Assembly: GCA_030068075.1 (NCBI GenBank)
Contig: CM057827.1
Location: 66,292,500-66,356,499, forward strand
DNA length: 64,000 bases
Direction of reading: 5' to 3'
Source: Paguma larvata
Taxonomy: Eukaryota > Chordata > Mammalia > Carnivora > Viverridae
Under the pieces are notes generated by a model that worked only from the letters and a program-made list of their open reading frames with translations, was not told the origin of the DNA and ran no database searches. Positions 1 through 11,363 of the stretch are shown one piece after another. The stretch's first letter is position 1. Every line of letters starts with the position of its first letter. A program made the translations under genes and the position numbers.

Positions 1-295
1 TTGGAAGCCCCTATGAATCAGGAACTTCAGAAAGCAGAGTTTCACAACTGCTGTAATAGGAATTCATCAGTAAAGACAAGCATCCAATGATAACGTAACA
101 ACAAAGTAATATCAGTGACTTGCTGTAAAAGTGCTTTCAGTTAGAAAACTGAATTAGGAATTCCAAACACCAATTCAAGCAAGATTTTGCCTTTTGTTTT
201 AAATACATGCAGCAAGATACCAAGAAAGAAAATAAAATATTAAGGCACAGCTCTAGGATATCTAATACGTTTTTTCAATAGTAGCTCTAGATTTA
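1..295. other. single-copy-looking DNA, no gene seen
   Basis: AT-rich sequence with no repeat I recognise and no open frame resembling a known protein. Nothing regulatory can be called from sequence alone. Confidence 0.4.
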
Positions 296-486
296 CAGTG
301 CCCGATATGGTGGCCAATAGCTACATGTGACGTTTTCAATTGATATTTGATTACATCGAATGAAATTAAAAATTCAGTGACTACCAACAGTAGTCACATT
401 TTAAGTCCCCAATGCCACATGTGACTAGCAGCAATTTTATTGGCGTACTTCCATATCACACAAACCTCTGTTGGACAACACTACAG
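296..486. mobile_element. hAT-Charlie MITE, MER3-like
   Basis: A short non-autonomous DNA-transposon fossil. It carries the paired internal motifs 'ggccaatagctacatgtgac' near the left and 'gccacatgtgactagcagca' near the right. It ends in 'ttggacaacactacag', a decayed form of the terminal inverted repeat of this family (normally close to 'ttggacagcgctg'). The left end, 'cagtgcccgatatgg', is more degraded. The length of about 190 bases matches the intact MITE. It has no coding capacity. The family dates from before the carnivore radiation. The family name is from memory and could be a sister MER family. Confidence 0.6.
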
Positions 487-1082
487 AAATAAGATAATTA
501 AATCTGAATTCATACTAAAATATTTAGAAATGAAAGTAAGTTTGGGTGTTACAAATCAAAGAACTCTAACTGCTAGGTTTGATTACTTTAGCAAGATCTA
601 CTGTAAAAACAGGCAGGGTGATTTTTTAATTAGCATTGTTTCCTTCAAAAAATGAATATTAAGAACACAAAAAGTCTCATTTGTCATTAATAAATATTGG
701 AGATTAACTTTCTGACTGAAGTATTATTCATCTCGTAATTGTGAAGTAATGAAACAGAAGCCACAATGGAATTTGTCCTCTTGCATTATTTTATGGTTAG
801 AAAACTATCATAAATTTGCTTTTCCCATCACAGCAGACTATGATCAATTTTTAGGAAAACTTTTATTAAATATATGCCTTGGAGAAAAGTGCTTAACTCA
901 AAGTATAAAAATCTAAGAATTTTAACAAAAAGAATGTATCTGTGCTTTAGCACCTGGAGCAAGAAACCGAAGTATCCACACACAGATTTTTCTCATGCTG
1001 TCTGTCTGTCTATCTGTCTGTCTATATTCTTTATTCTCAAATCACCAAAATCCATTTTACATCACTGTAATTTTAGATCAAG
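487..1082. other. single-copy-looking DNA with a short tetranucleotide repeat
   Basis: No recognised repeat until a (TCTG/TATC) microsatellite at about 998-1026. The open frames here, such as 874-1098, run through the microsatellite or simply lack stops and have no recognisable domain. Confidence 0.4.
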
Positions 1083-1092
1083 AATGTTACAG

Positions 1093-1391
1093 GGGTGACT
1101 AGGTGTCTCAGTCAATAAAGCGTCCAACTTGGCACTTGGGTTCAGGTCATGATCTCATAGTCACATGATCTCACAGGTGGCTCAGTCGGTTAGGTGTCCG
1201 GCTTCAGCTCAGGTCATGATCTCACAGTCTGTGAGTTCAAGCCCTGCATCAGGCTCTGTGCTGACAGCTCAGAGCCTGGAGCCTGTTTCGGATTCTGTGT
1301 CTCCCTCTCTCTCTGCCTCTCCCCCGCTCATGCTCTGTCTCTCTCTCTCTCTCCCTCTCAAAATAACTAAACATTTAAAAATTAAAAATAT
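1093..1391 (+). mobile_element. compound CAN-SINE with duplicated 5' head
   Basis: Two SINE heads precede one body. The first head (about 1093-1167) reads from the tRNA-like start through 'caggtcatgatctcatag'. A second head then begins at about 1168 and continues through 'gctgacagctcagagcc', the CT-rich run and an A-rich tail ending near 1391. Both heads retain tRNA-Lys-like A- and B-box regions. One target-site duplication, aatgttacag (1083-1092) and aatgttatag (1392-1401), brackets the whole structure, so it probably arrived as one insertion. It encodes no protein; the frame at 1165-1401 is SINE read-through. Confidence 0.88.
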
Positions 1392-1401
1392 AATGTTATA
1401 G

Positions 1402-1780
1402 AAATATGATCATATAATTATAGAGAGGATTGGCTTTTTTACTGAGCACTATTCTCTGGACCCACACAAGTGTTGCATGTGTCAGTAACTCACTGTTTTT
1501 CATTGCTGAGTAGATTCCTGGTACAGATGTACCTCCATTTACCTGCTAAAGGGACATTGTAGTTGTTTCGCACTTTGGGCTATTACAGATAAACAGTTTG
1601 GGCTGTTATTATGGGGGCAAAAAAAGAAACAGGAGCTTATCAGCAACCTGAAAATTACTCTCACCTAATCTTTTAGTTACTACCACCCAAAAAGGGTTCA
1701 CTACTACTATAATTTCTAACACTATCAGTTTTTAATTTAATGTAAATGTTATAACATTTTTGTTTAATATTGTACTGCTT
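1402..1780. other. probable old L1 remnant, otherwise unassigned
   Basis: The stretch around 1490-1590 (bases such as 'acctgctaaagggacattgt') resembles antisense L1 3' UTR, where a viewer would expect 'gatgggcatttgggttgtttc'-like text, but it is too decayed to place firmly. The rest shows nothing. Confidence 0.3.
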
Positions 1781-1782
1781 TT

Positions 1783-2290
1783 TTTTTAATTTTATTTTTC
1801 ATCTTTCTAAGTATACTGTTTAATCCCCATCCTTATTTCCCCTTTTCCCCTGCCCACCTCCTCTCTGGTAGCCATACCTCATTGCTGTTTTTCCTTTTCA
1901 GGTTTTTATTTAAATTCTAGTTAGTTCACATACATGGAAAAATTGGTTTCAGGTGTAGAATCTAGTGATTCATCACTTAAACATAACACTCAGTGCTTAT
2001 CACAAGTGTCCTCCTTAATACCCATCATCCATTTAGCCCACCCCCCACCCACCTTCCTCCATCAACCCTCAGTTTGTTCTCTGTAGTTAAGAGTCTGTTT
2101 CTTGGTTTGTCTCTTTTTTTCTTGTTCTTGATTGTTTTGTTGCTTAAATTCCATATATGGATGAGATCATATGGCATTTGTCTTTCTCTGACTTATTTCA
2201 CTTAACATACTCTCTAGCCCTACCCGTGTTGTCGTAAATGGAAAAATTGCATTCTTTCTTATGGCTGAATAATAATCCATTGTATGTATG
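1783..2290 (-). mobile_element. two L1 3' ends in reverse orientation
   Basis: On the plus strand an L1 tail appears as poly-T followed by the reversed 3' UTR. A partial, internally shortened copy runs 1783-1880 ('tttaatccccatccttattt', then 'ctctggtagccat'). A better copy starts at about 1897 ('tttttatttaaattctagtt') and reaches about 2290 ('ctgaataataatccattgta'). It includes the pyrimidine block and the 'tttcacttaacata' motif seen in the other carnivore L1 3' ends of this window. Both are 5'-truncated and non-coding. Confidence 0.85.
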
Positions 2291-3189
2291 AAACATCTCC
2301 AGTTTTATTTTCTTATTTTACATGATTGCTGTGTCCAAGGTCTTTTGTGGTTTCATACAAATTATAGGATTGTTTGTTTTAGTTCGGTGGAAAATGCTGT
2401 TGGTATTTTAGTAGGGATTGCATTAATTCTATAGAAGGCTTTGGTAGCATAGACATTTTAATGACCCATGAGCATAGAATGTCTTTCCCTTTCTTTGTGT
2501 AATCTTGCATTTCTTTCATCAGAGTACGCATCTTTCACCACTTTCGCTGCAATGCAAAGATTTTGAGCCATTGTGTATTCATTTTCATGTAATCAGTGAT
2601 TTCTTCCTTGCTTTCTTGATTGATCCATAATATTGTACTTTCAAAATTCCTTCAAGACTTTGCTTATAGTGGTAGTTTATATATTCTCATAGCTTTATAA
2701 TATTCTCTTGTATAAATATATTATAATTTATCCATTCTACTCTTAATGGACATGAGTGTTTGAGTAGTTTTTCATTGTTAGCTCTTATGGATGGTTCTGG
2801 TATGAACATTCTGGGTCATGTCTTAGAGCTAAGTGTGAAATATCTGGGTCTTAGGCATACATAAGTTTAATTTTAGATACATATTACCAGTTTTACAATG
2901 TTTACCTTTCCACAAGCAGATAGTTGGAATTGTACCACATTCTTCCCAGTATGTGATATTATCTTTACTATTCTTAATCAGTCTTGCTAGAGAACAAAAA
3001 TTTCATTAACCTTTTCAAAGAGCAAAATTTTTATGTTATTAATTTTCTCATTTATTTTTGTTTTATCTTTTACTAATATCTAGATTTATCTATTTTCTTC
3101 CTTCTACTTACCTTATTTTTAACCATTTTACTTTTTAATAAAAGCATTTTAAATTACAAATTTATCTCTAAATTCCTTTCTAAAGGACA

Positions 3190-3502
3190 CAACTTTTTTT
3201 TAACTTTTTATTTGAATTCTAGTTAGTTAACATATAGTGTAATAGTAGCTTTAAGTGTACAGTTTAGTGATCCCACACTTACATGCAACACCCAATGCTC
3301 ATCATAAGTGCCCCCCCTAATCCCTATCACCAAGTTCACCCATCAACCCACCCACTTCCCCTCTGGTAGCCATCAGTTTGTTCTCTGTTTCATGGTTTGC
3401 CTCTCTCTCTCTTTCTTGCCTATGATCATTTGTTTTATTTCTTAAATTCCACATTTGTATGACATCATATGTTATTTTTATTTCTCTGACTGATTTTGTA
3501 AA
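3190..3502 (-). mobile_element. L1 3' end, 5'-truncated
   Basis: Poly-T followed by 'tttttatttgaattctagtt', the 'agttaacatatagtgtaata' motif and the C-rich block, ending near 'gacatcatatgttattttta'. It splits an older antisense L1 ORF2: text before it ends 'tttctaaaggacac' and text after resumes 'aaagcccacaacttttgata'. It is therefore younger than its host. Confidence 0.85.
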
Positions 3503-3629
3503 GCCCACAACTTTTGATATGATGTCTGTTTGTTTTCCCATTAGTTGATATATTTTCTAACTTCCCAAAGAGATTCTTTTATCCATGGATTGTTTAGAAG
3601 ACTTATTTTATTTTTAAACATTTTGGTAT

Positions 3630-3808
3630 TTTTTAAATGTTTGTTTATTTTGGGGAAAGAAGGGCAGAGAGAGAGAGAGAATCCCAAGCAGGCCCTACTT
3701 TGTCAGCACAGAGCCTCACACAGGGCATAATCTCAGAAACCATGAGGTCATGACTTAAGCCACAATCAAATTCAGACACTTAACTGACTGAACTACCCAG
3801 ACGCCCCT
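3630..3808 (-). mobile_element. CAN-SINE, reverse
   Basis: Reversed tail 'aaatgtttgtttattttggg', a short GA run (the reverse of the CT domain), 'gtcagcacagagcct' and a reversed tRNA-like head ending 'actacccagacgcccctct'. It is diverged and sits within old antisense L1 sequence. Confidence 0.85.
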
Positions 3809-4696
3809 CTCCTTATTTAATTTTGCATATTCATCAGTTCCTGAGAGGGTACTGCCCAAATCTCCGTGATGTGGATTTTCTATTTTTTCTTTTGTTTCTC
3901 TCAGTTTTTGCTTCACGCTTTTTGATGGTCTTTTTCAGGTGCACACATATTTAGATATGTATCTTTATGATAAGTTGACTTTTTATCATTATAAAAAAAC
4001 TTGTTTTCTTGGATAATACTCTTTGACTTAATATTCACTTTTTCTGATTATAAAGAGTATTTCTGTCTGCTTTCTTTTTCTTACCTTTTACTTTATATTT
4101 TTCTATCCTATTACTTTGAAAATATGTCCCTTATATTTTAAGTGCTTCTTTGAACCATATATAGTTGTACTTTGTTTTATTTAAATTCCAGTTCAATATG
4201 TTTTGAGTTGAAATGGAAACATTGAGTTCATGATATTAATGTCATTCTTTATGATTCAGAATAAGACTGTTATTCTATTGTTTTCTGTTTTTTGTAAGTG
4301 TGTCTTTTCTTCTCTTAATTTCCTGAATTGTTTCTGTTAACATTATCTAGTATTCTATTTTATTTCACCTATTGGCTTTTCAGCAATCCCCTTTATATTA
4401 TTCTATTAGAGGTTGCATTCACGATTACCATATGAATTCTAGCACATTCTACATAGAATGTGCTTAGAGTTAATATTGGGCTATTTATAAAATGAAGGAA
4501 TCTATAAAAATACACTTGTATTTTAATCTTCTTTTGCTGTTGTTAAATAATTTTACTTAGACATACATTATGGATCACATTATATCCCTGCTTTAAATGG
4601 TCCCTTGTTTATTGAAGAATTTAAGAGAGAAGGGAAAAATGAAAGCAAAGATAACCTTTTATAGTTATCTGTGTATTTACTATGTTTTTCTTTTTT

Positions 4697-4806
4697 TTCC
4701 TTAAGATTATTTATTTAAGCAATCTCTTTGCCCAAGTGAGTTCTGAACTCACCACCCAAAGATCAAGAGCTGTAATGTCTACTGACTAAGCTAGCCAGAT
4801 GCCCCT
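4697..4806 (-). mobile_element. older short CAN-SINE, reverse
   Basis: 'aagattatttatttaagcaa' followed directly by 'gagttctgaactcaccaccc' and a head ending 'gctagccagatgcccct'. The GA/CT domain and the 'gctgacagctc' module of the feliform family are absent. It therefore looks like an older pan-carnivore SINE subtype or an internally deleted copy. Confidence 0.65.
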
Positions 4807-5407
4807 CCCCATGTTTGTTATTTTTAATTCCTTTCTATACATCTGAGTTTGCATCTAATATCATTTCTCTTCAGCCTGATGAACTTTCTTTTGTACATCT
4901 TTTAGTGTGCTTCTACCAGCAATGGATTATATCAGTTTAACGCATTTGAAAAGGTTTATATATCACCCTCATTGTTGAAGAATCTTTCTCCTAGCTACAG
5001 AATTTGGAGTAGAAATACTTTGTTTTTCTTTCAGCACTGTTTGTTTTATGGCTTGCATTTTTTCCAGAAAGAAGTTAATCATTGTATTTAGAGTTGTTTC
5101 CCTATAGATCGTATGATTTTTCTCTGATGGTTTTACAATTTTCCTTTATCTTCAGTTTTCAATGGGTGAACACTCTGTATGTATGATTCTTCATTTCTGA
5201 GATTTACTTTTTGGACCTGTATATTTCCCAACTTTGGGAACTTTTTAGCAAATAATGATTCATCAAATACTTACTTTGCCTAGTTCTCTCTTCTCCTTTT
5301 GAAACTCTGAGTACCATATGTTAAAACTTTTTACTCTATTGCTCATGTCTTTTATACATTTTCTGAATATTCTAAGTTGGTTTCTTTCTTTCTTTGGATA
5401 TTTTTTT

Positions 5408-5614
5408 AACGTTTATTTATTTTTGAGGGAGATCGCGAGGAGAGGGGCGAAAGAGGCAGAGAGAGAGAGAGAGGGAGAGACAGATAATCCCAGGCAGACT
5501 CCATATTGTCAGCGCAGAGCCCCAACGCAAGGCTTGAACTCAGGAATGGTGAAATCATGACCTTAGTCAAAACCAAGAGTTGGGACACTTAACCAACTGA
5601 GCCATTCAGGCCCA
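5408..5614 (-). mobile_element. feliform CAN-SINE, reverse
   Basis: Complete reversed structure: tail 'aacgtttatttatttttgag', GA-rich run, 'gtcagcgcagagcc' and a head ending 'ccaactgagccattcaggcc'. A duplication of gatatttttt flanks it (5397-5407 and 5615-5624), which marks the insertion in older L1 5'-UTR sequence. The open frames on both strands here are SINE read-through. Confidence 0.9.
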
Positions 5615-5739
5615 GATATTTTTTAGTGATCTATCTTATAGTTGTAGAATCCACTCTTAAACACATCCCGTCATTTTCTAATTTTATATATTGTATTTTT
5701 TCATTAGATAATATCCATATTATTTTCTTGTTTTCATTA

Positions 5740-5890
5740 TTTTTATTGAGATATACTTTACATGCAGTCAAATGCACAGATCTTAACAGTTAAATCAGTT
5801 TTGACAAATCCGTACATCCATGTAAACCATCCCTCACCAAGATATAGAATATTACCACCTATGCTTTTTCTCATGCATTTATGTTGATGT
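5740..5890 (-). mobile_element. L1 3'-UTR fragment, antisense
   Basis: 'ttattgagatatactttaca' followed by 'ccaagatatagaatattacc' is the reversed 3' end of an older L1M subfamily. It lies inside L1 5'-UTR-like text that resumes at about 5935, so it is a nested insertion. Confidence 0.55.
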
Positions 5891-6500
5891 GGGTTAAGAT
5901 ATGTAATTTTCTGTATATATATTTTTAATGTGTAGTTTACTTGTGAAATTCTCCAAGTTTTCCTATATATTGTCCTTTTCTCTTTAATAGAATCTATTAA
6001 AATTCTTGTCTGCTCACTATATATGGATCACCTGTGGTCTGCTTTTAGGTTTATTTCTCTTTGTATGGTCCTGTCCCTTGACATGCCAACTAATTTTTGA
6101 TTGATGACAGATACATGCTGTATACAAGAAAAATCTGCAGAGGTTTCAGATGATTTAAAAAACACTACTACTAGAAAGTATCCATCCTTTTCTCTCTACT
6201 TAGGAGATAGAGATTGATTACCTTAATCCAGTTAGCAATAGAACTGATTTGAGACTAGCTTGCAGTTTGGGTGAAAATCAAATTGTTTGTGGTTTTAAGT
6301 TGTTCCAAGGACATAGCTCCATGAGCTTTTCGACTAAAATCTTGGTGTGTTCACTGAAGCCCTTTCCTCTGGCAGGTCCTAAATCTAAATCCTTGTTTTT
6401 ACAGCACTACAGGTGGCCAAAAGCTCAATATTTTTTTTTCTTTTACAATCTGTCCACTTACTTTTCAGCCTTCCTATTCCTTGTGGCTTTACAATTCCAC

Positions 6501-7050
6501 AAGTGTCTTCAGGAGTAAAAATGAGGAGTTGAGACCCTCATAGCTCCAAATGTATCTTTACCATCATTAGAATGCCAGTATTAATCTAGTCTCTGACTCC
6601 AAAATCACCTACTGTTGACATTTTAATACGCAGACAGAAAAACTATTCTAACTGTTGTAGGTTAACATAATATAAGTTATTAGGCAACAAACTACACAGC
6701 TGAATGGTACACTAGCAGCAGAGTTCTGATGCAGCATAAAGTCTGGAAAACTAGCTTTCTGAGAGATAGGAATTATGAGAATAGAATTACATACCCACAC
6801 ACAATTTTTCTTTGAAGATAGGTTAAAATATATTAATATTCAAAAGTCCAGAAAACTATATATAAATGTGTACTGTCTCTGAGAATAAAACTGAGGACAT
6901 ACTCCAGCTGGATGAATAAAAGGAAAGAATGATATACTAAGGCAACAGTATTCTGAAAAGGTTAATGAGCAATGAAACTATGAAAGCATATAATTAAATA
7001 CAGTGTATGAATAATATACATGTAAAGGTAAAAGTGATGGTTAAGAGATC
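6501..7050. other. no recognised feature
   Basis: Single-copy-looking AT-rich DNA. No gene-like frame, promoter or family-level repeat was seen. Confidence 0.4.
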
Positions 7051-7054
7051 AATT

Positions 7055-7248
7055 ATTATTTTTTTAATTGTTTAAAGTTTTTAACTTAATTTCCATTTAA
7101 CATACAGTGTAATATTAGTTTCATGTGTACAATTTAGTGATTCAACACTTAGGTACAACACCCAGTGCTCATCACGGCAAGTGCCCTACTTAATCCCCAT
7201 CACCTATTTCACCATTTCCCCACCCTTCTCCACTCTGGTAACCATCAC
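7055..7248 (-). mobile_element. short L1 3' end, 5'-truncated
   Basis: Poly-T, 'aacatacagtgtaatattag', 'gattcaacacttaggtacaa' and 'ctctggtaaccatcac'. Only the last ~190 bases of the L1 3' UTR were inserted. It is non-coding. Confidence 0.85.
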
Positions 7249-7740
7249 TTGTTAAGAAAATCCATTTTTAAGCCAAAGTCCTATTACATGAAAAAATGTT
7301 CATAATTTCAAAGCACAATCACATAATTTAAAGGATACAGAAGTCAAGGGGAGGGTGTAAATTGTGCTTAAAATACTGTTTCCTGAAGGGAGGACACAAG
7401 GCTTCAAATGTATTGGATATTCACAGTGATAAAAAATAAAGGCACGTATTGCCATTAAAATTAACAAGATAAATATGCGGCCAATGCTGTCGCTATTGCT
7501 GCTGCTGCTTTTTATTATTATTAAGATTTCTTCTGGAAGTCTTTGTTTATACTAATAAGGACAAAACCAAAATTGTTTGCAATTGCAGGAAAATAGAAAA
7601 CATTCAATTATTCTGTTGATGTATTATTTTTAAAATGAGACTCAACTAAAATGTCACTAAAATTATAATACATAATGAGTACAAACAGATAAAAGATTTT
7701 TTTAAACACATGGAAACACAAATTAATAGCTTTGCAGCAT
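7249..7740. other. no recognised feature
   Basis: AT-rich DNA with a short trinucleotide run 'gctattgctgctgctgct' at about 7491-7508. Nothing else is recognised. Confidence 0.4.
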
Positions 7741-9140
7741 GTCAGAAATAAACCAACACTATTAATTGGAGGAAAAGGCTCGACTTGATGGAAAGAAAAA
7801 AAATCTATAAAACAGAATAAACTTTACAATAAATGTAACAGAACCACTTGATAAATATATAGATTTATTAAAGGATTTTACAGAAAAAAATTACTGAAAA
7901 AAATCGTACAAAGTCAGTATTTGAAAATAAATCAGTTTGTGATTGACGAATCCATATGGCAATTCAGTTTAAGGATTTGTTGTATGATTTGACAAATTGA
8001 TTTAAAGTTCATCTGATTTATCAAAACTATCCAATACATTGAAAAGAAAAACTAATTAGAGAAATCAATAATGTATCAATAAAGCTATAGCTTAAAATAA
8101 AACAACAAACTCTATCGAAATAAAATATAAAAGGTAGAGGGTTTTAGTATAAGAATACAAAGTGAAGATGAAAAAGAAAGACCAAAAACACAGCATGCAG
8201 AGTTGAAAATTTGGTGTATAAGAAAGATAGCATTGTGCATCCTTTGGGAAATGTTGGTATTCCCCAGTGTGATTTATGTAATAACAAAACTAAACAAGAT
8301 TATTTTACATGCTTCAGAGAATGAAATAAATTTTAAAAACTATTGGTTTTTTTTAACTGATACAAGAAATTTATATAACAATTGCCTCAACTCACCTACC
8401 ATCCCCCCCAAAATCACAAACATCATAACTGAACACATGGATATATTAAGGGAGTTAAGTTAAGGCTGATTTAAATAATCTATTGTATAGATGACATGCA
8501 GATATATTACAATGGTGAAAATGTCTCCAATGATGTCTTCATTTTAAAATACTTGCAATATTTATTAAGATGCTAAACTGAACAGATGTCCATTTGAAGA
8601 AAATTTACTTAGGTACATAATTCAGAGTATATGATTTCCAGAAGCAATAAGCTTCAAAGTATATTAATACTATGTTACAAAATAAGAATATAGGAGAGTT
8701 TTTTTTATAGTTTTTAGACAGACTTTAAACTCATTAGCTATATAGAAAAATATTGCCAGATTTTACTCCAAAAATATTTAAATACATCATCTGAGAAAAA
8801 AATATCATGACCATAGTCAAAATATAAATATAAAACAGGGATAAAGTAACTGTCACATGTAAACAGAAGAAGAGTTAATTCCTCCATTATATAAGAAGTT
8901 TTATAAATGAAAGCACAGATAATTTACCAAATGTAAACATGGACAAAGACTATGAAAAGGTTATTCACACAAAAAAATGAAAATAATAATTAACATATGA
9001 AAGGTATTATGTCACACAATTGACAAAAAATGCAAGCAAAAATAATAAGATACTATTGAACTAATCATATCAGAAAGCATTACATTCTTAACAAAACACA
9101 CTGTTAGTACTAGTGTGGAAACAAGTAATTGAAAGCAATG
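7741..9140 (+). mobile_element. faint ancient L1 ORF2 region, sense
   Basis: The part at about 8870-9140 follows the order of L1 ORF2 C-terminal sequence with many changes: 'atgaaaaggttattcacaca', then 'taattaacatatgaaaggta', then 'ctgttagtactagtgtgg' where live L1 reads 'gtgttggtgaggatgtgg'. Bases 7741-8870 are A-rich and compatible with upstream ORF2 but cannot be placed. The 86-codon frame at 8203-8463 matches nothing known. Confidence 0.35.
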
Positions 9141-9302
9141 TTAATAGATAGCTTAGAATGTTATATACAGAACAACAGATCTTAACTTCATGTGTAAAAT
9201 TGTTTTCGAAAGTAGAGTAGGTGTACAAACCCGAGGGTTTAATTTTTGACTTCATATATTCTATATAAGGGCACTTGTGAAAATGAGATTGTTTTTTTGG
9301 CA

Positions 9303-9778
9303 ATTAAATGTTAAGTAGAAATGAAGAGATAGCATGTCTGTGTCCTCATCTCAGGGAAATTTTTCCATCTTTTCTCATGAAGTGTGATATTACCAGTAGG
9401 TTTTTCATAGATGCTCTTTATCAGGTTGAGGAAGTTCCATTTTATTCCTAACTTGTTCAGTGTCTTTATCATGGAATGCTTCTGGATTTTTTCAAGCACT
9501 CTTTTGCATCTATTGATTTGTTGTTTCTTACTTCTTTTTTTTCTATTAAGAAGGCATATTATATTGAACTTGTTCATATGTTGAGTTAAACTTGAAAACT
9601 GGGATAAATCCCAGAAGGTTATACTGCCTGGCCCTTTTAATTTGCTGTGGGATTCAGTTTGCTATTGTTTTAAGAATTTTCGTATCAATATTCATAAGGA
9701 ATATTCATCTGTTGTTGTTGTTATTTTTCCTAATTTCTTCTGAGATTTCATCTTTGACCCATTCATTACTCTGGAGTA
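9303..9778 (-). pseudogene. L1 ORF2 reverse-transcriptase fragment, antisense
   Basis: The minus-strand frame 9577-9311 contains 'MIKTLNKLGIKWNFLNLIKS' followed by 'IYEKPTGNITL', the conserved L1 reverse-transcriptase stretch that precedes the 'TRQG' motif. It ends in 'FPEMRTQTCYL', where L1 has 'FPLRSGTRQGC'. Plus-strand text at 9590-9720 ('gggataaatcccagaaggtt') is the preceding part of the same domain reversed. A jump near 9730 joins an endonuclease-side block. The catalytic core is missing and the fragment is dead. Confidence 0.8.
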
Positions 9779-10239
9779 TGTTATGGAATGAATAATATCC
9801 CCCCGCCCCCAAAGAGATACATTGAAATCCCAATACCCACTATCACAGAACCTGATCTTATTAGGAAATAGAGTTGTTGCTGAGGTGAGTAGTTAAATTA
9901 AAACAAGATCATAGAGGAGTAATGGTGGGCACCTAATCTAAGACGACCAGTGTCCTTATGAGAAGACAGCTATGTGAAGACAGACTCAAGAAGAATGCCT
10001 TGTAACAGTAAAGCACTGATTGGAGATAAGTGGCTAGGGTTCAAGGAACATCAAAGATTTCCAGCAAACTATCATTAACTAGGGAGTGGAGAGGAAGGAT
10101 TCCCCTGCTGTTTCCACAGGAAATATGGCCCTGTGAAAGTGTTGATTTCACACGTTTAGCCTCTAGATTCTGACACAATAAATTACTATTGTTTTAAGTT
10201 TGTGACACTCTGTTACAGCAGCCCTAAGAAATTACTACA
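9779..10239 (+). mobile_element. solo LTR of a MaLR-like ERVL element
   Basis: Starts 'tgttatggaatgaataatat' and ends 'gccctaagaaattactaca', giving the TG...CA ends of an LTR of about 460 bases. Internal signatures include 'gtgtccttatgagaaga' and 'cacaataaattactattgtt', where the aataaa is a plausible LTR polyadenylation signal. No internal retroviral sequence follows, so it is a solo LTR. The expected 5-base target duplication is not evident. The MLT1-type assignment is from memory. Confidence 0.6.
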
Positions 10240-10836
10240 GAACGTGTTGTTCATTTATTGATATTTATAACTTTATTGAGGAAATATTGACAAATATAAT
10301 TGTATATACATATTTAAAGTGTACAGTATAATGAATTGATTGTCCATATATATTGTAAAATAATTACCAAGATCAAGATAATTAACACATCCATCATCTT
10401 ACATAGTTAACTCGAGTGTGCGTGCACATGCCTGCATGTGAGTGGTAACAACACTTAGGATCTGTTCTCAGCACCTTTCCTGTATAGAATACTGCATTAT
10501 TAACTACAGTCACTGTTCTGTACATTCAGTCATCAGGACTTGTTCTTATTACTGGAAGTTTGTACCCTTTACCTATGTTTCCTCATTTCCTCCTCCCCTC
10601 AGCTCCTGGCAACCATCATTATCTGTTTCTTTGAAAGTGGCCTTTATTATTGTTGTTATTATTTCACATGTAATTAATACCATACAGTATTTCTCTTTTT
10701 TTCTGCCTTAATTTACTTAGCATAATGCCCTCCAGGTTCACCTATGTTGTTTCAGATATTTATTTTCTTTATAACTGAATAATACTCCATTTCATAAATA
10801 GACCACATTATCTGTTCATTCATTGAAAGACATTTA

Positions 10837-11051
10837 CGGGGGTGCCCTTGTGGCTCAGTTAAGTGTCTGACTTCAGCTCATGTCATGATCCTGCGGTCAG
10901 TGAGTTCTAGCCCCTTGTTGGGTTCTGTGCTGACAGCTCAGAGCCTGGAGCCTGCTTCAAATTCTGTATCACCCTCTCTCTCTGTCCCCTATTGCTCACG
11001 CTCTGTCTCTCTCTCCTTCAAAAGTAAATAAACATTAAAATTTAAAAAAAC
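10837..11051 (+). mobile_element. feliform CAN-SINE
   Basis: Head 'gggggtgcccttgtggctca', 'gctgacagctcagagcctgg', CT-rich run and tail 'gtaaataaacattaaaa'. The target-site duplication is gaaagacattta (10825-10836) against aaaagacaatta (11052-11063). It lies in the 3' UTR of the surrounding antisense L1. Confidence 0.92.
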
Positions 11052-11139
11052 AAAAGACAATTAGGTTGTTTCCATATCTTGGCTATTGTTCATGTACTGT
11101 AATGAAGGTGGTAGTGCAGATACCTCTTAGAAATTTTTT

Positions 11140-11156
11140 TAATGTTTATTCATTTT

Positions 11157-11193
<37 letters not shown>

Positions 11194-11363
11194 CAAAGTG
11201 CAAGCATGGGTAGAGTAGGGAGAGAGGGAGACAAAATCCAAAGCAGGCTCCAAGTTCCCAGTCAGCAGCACAGAGCCTAATGCGGGGCTCTAACCCGCAA
11301 ACTGTGAGATCATGACCTGAGCCAAAGTGAACACGTAACCTACTGAGCCACCCAGGAGTCCCA
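11140..11363 (-). mobile_element. feliform CAN-SINE with expanded GA run, reverse
   Basis: Tail 'aatgtttattcatttttgag', then an uninterrupted (GA) run at about 11161-11192 that is longer than in the other copies here. This is followed by 'cagcagcacagagcctaat' and the reversed head ending 'gagccacccaggagtccc'. The GA tract is a likely length-polymorphic microsatellite born inside the SINE. The frame at 11150-11395 is SINE read-through. Confidence 0.92.

Larger units (their letters stand above)
2330..6500 (-). mobile_element. old L1M, antisense, broken by later insertions
   Basis: Read on the minus strand, the blocks follow L1 order: ORF2 C-terminal part at about 2330-2545, 3'-UTR-like block at 2740-2960, ORF2 at 2980-3185, 3505-3620 and 3810-4620, and 5'-UTR-type sequence at 4810-5395, 5620-5740 and 5890-6500. 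Recognition rests on phrases such as 'ggtcttttgtggtttcatac' (2340) and 'cttcagcctgatgaactttc' (4871). It is interrupted by an L1 3' end (3190-3502), SINEs (3630-3808, 4697-4806, 5408-5614) and an L1 3'-UTR piece at 5740-5890. It is heavily mutated with no usable frame. More than one old L1 may be merged here. Confidence 0.7.

Noticed and set aside
9779..10239. LTR as evidence of a full endogenous retrovirus
   Set aside because: No second LTR or internal gag/pol text follows; it stands alone as a solo LTR.
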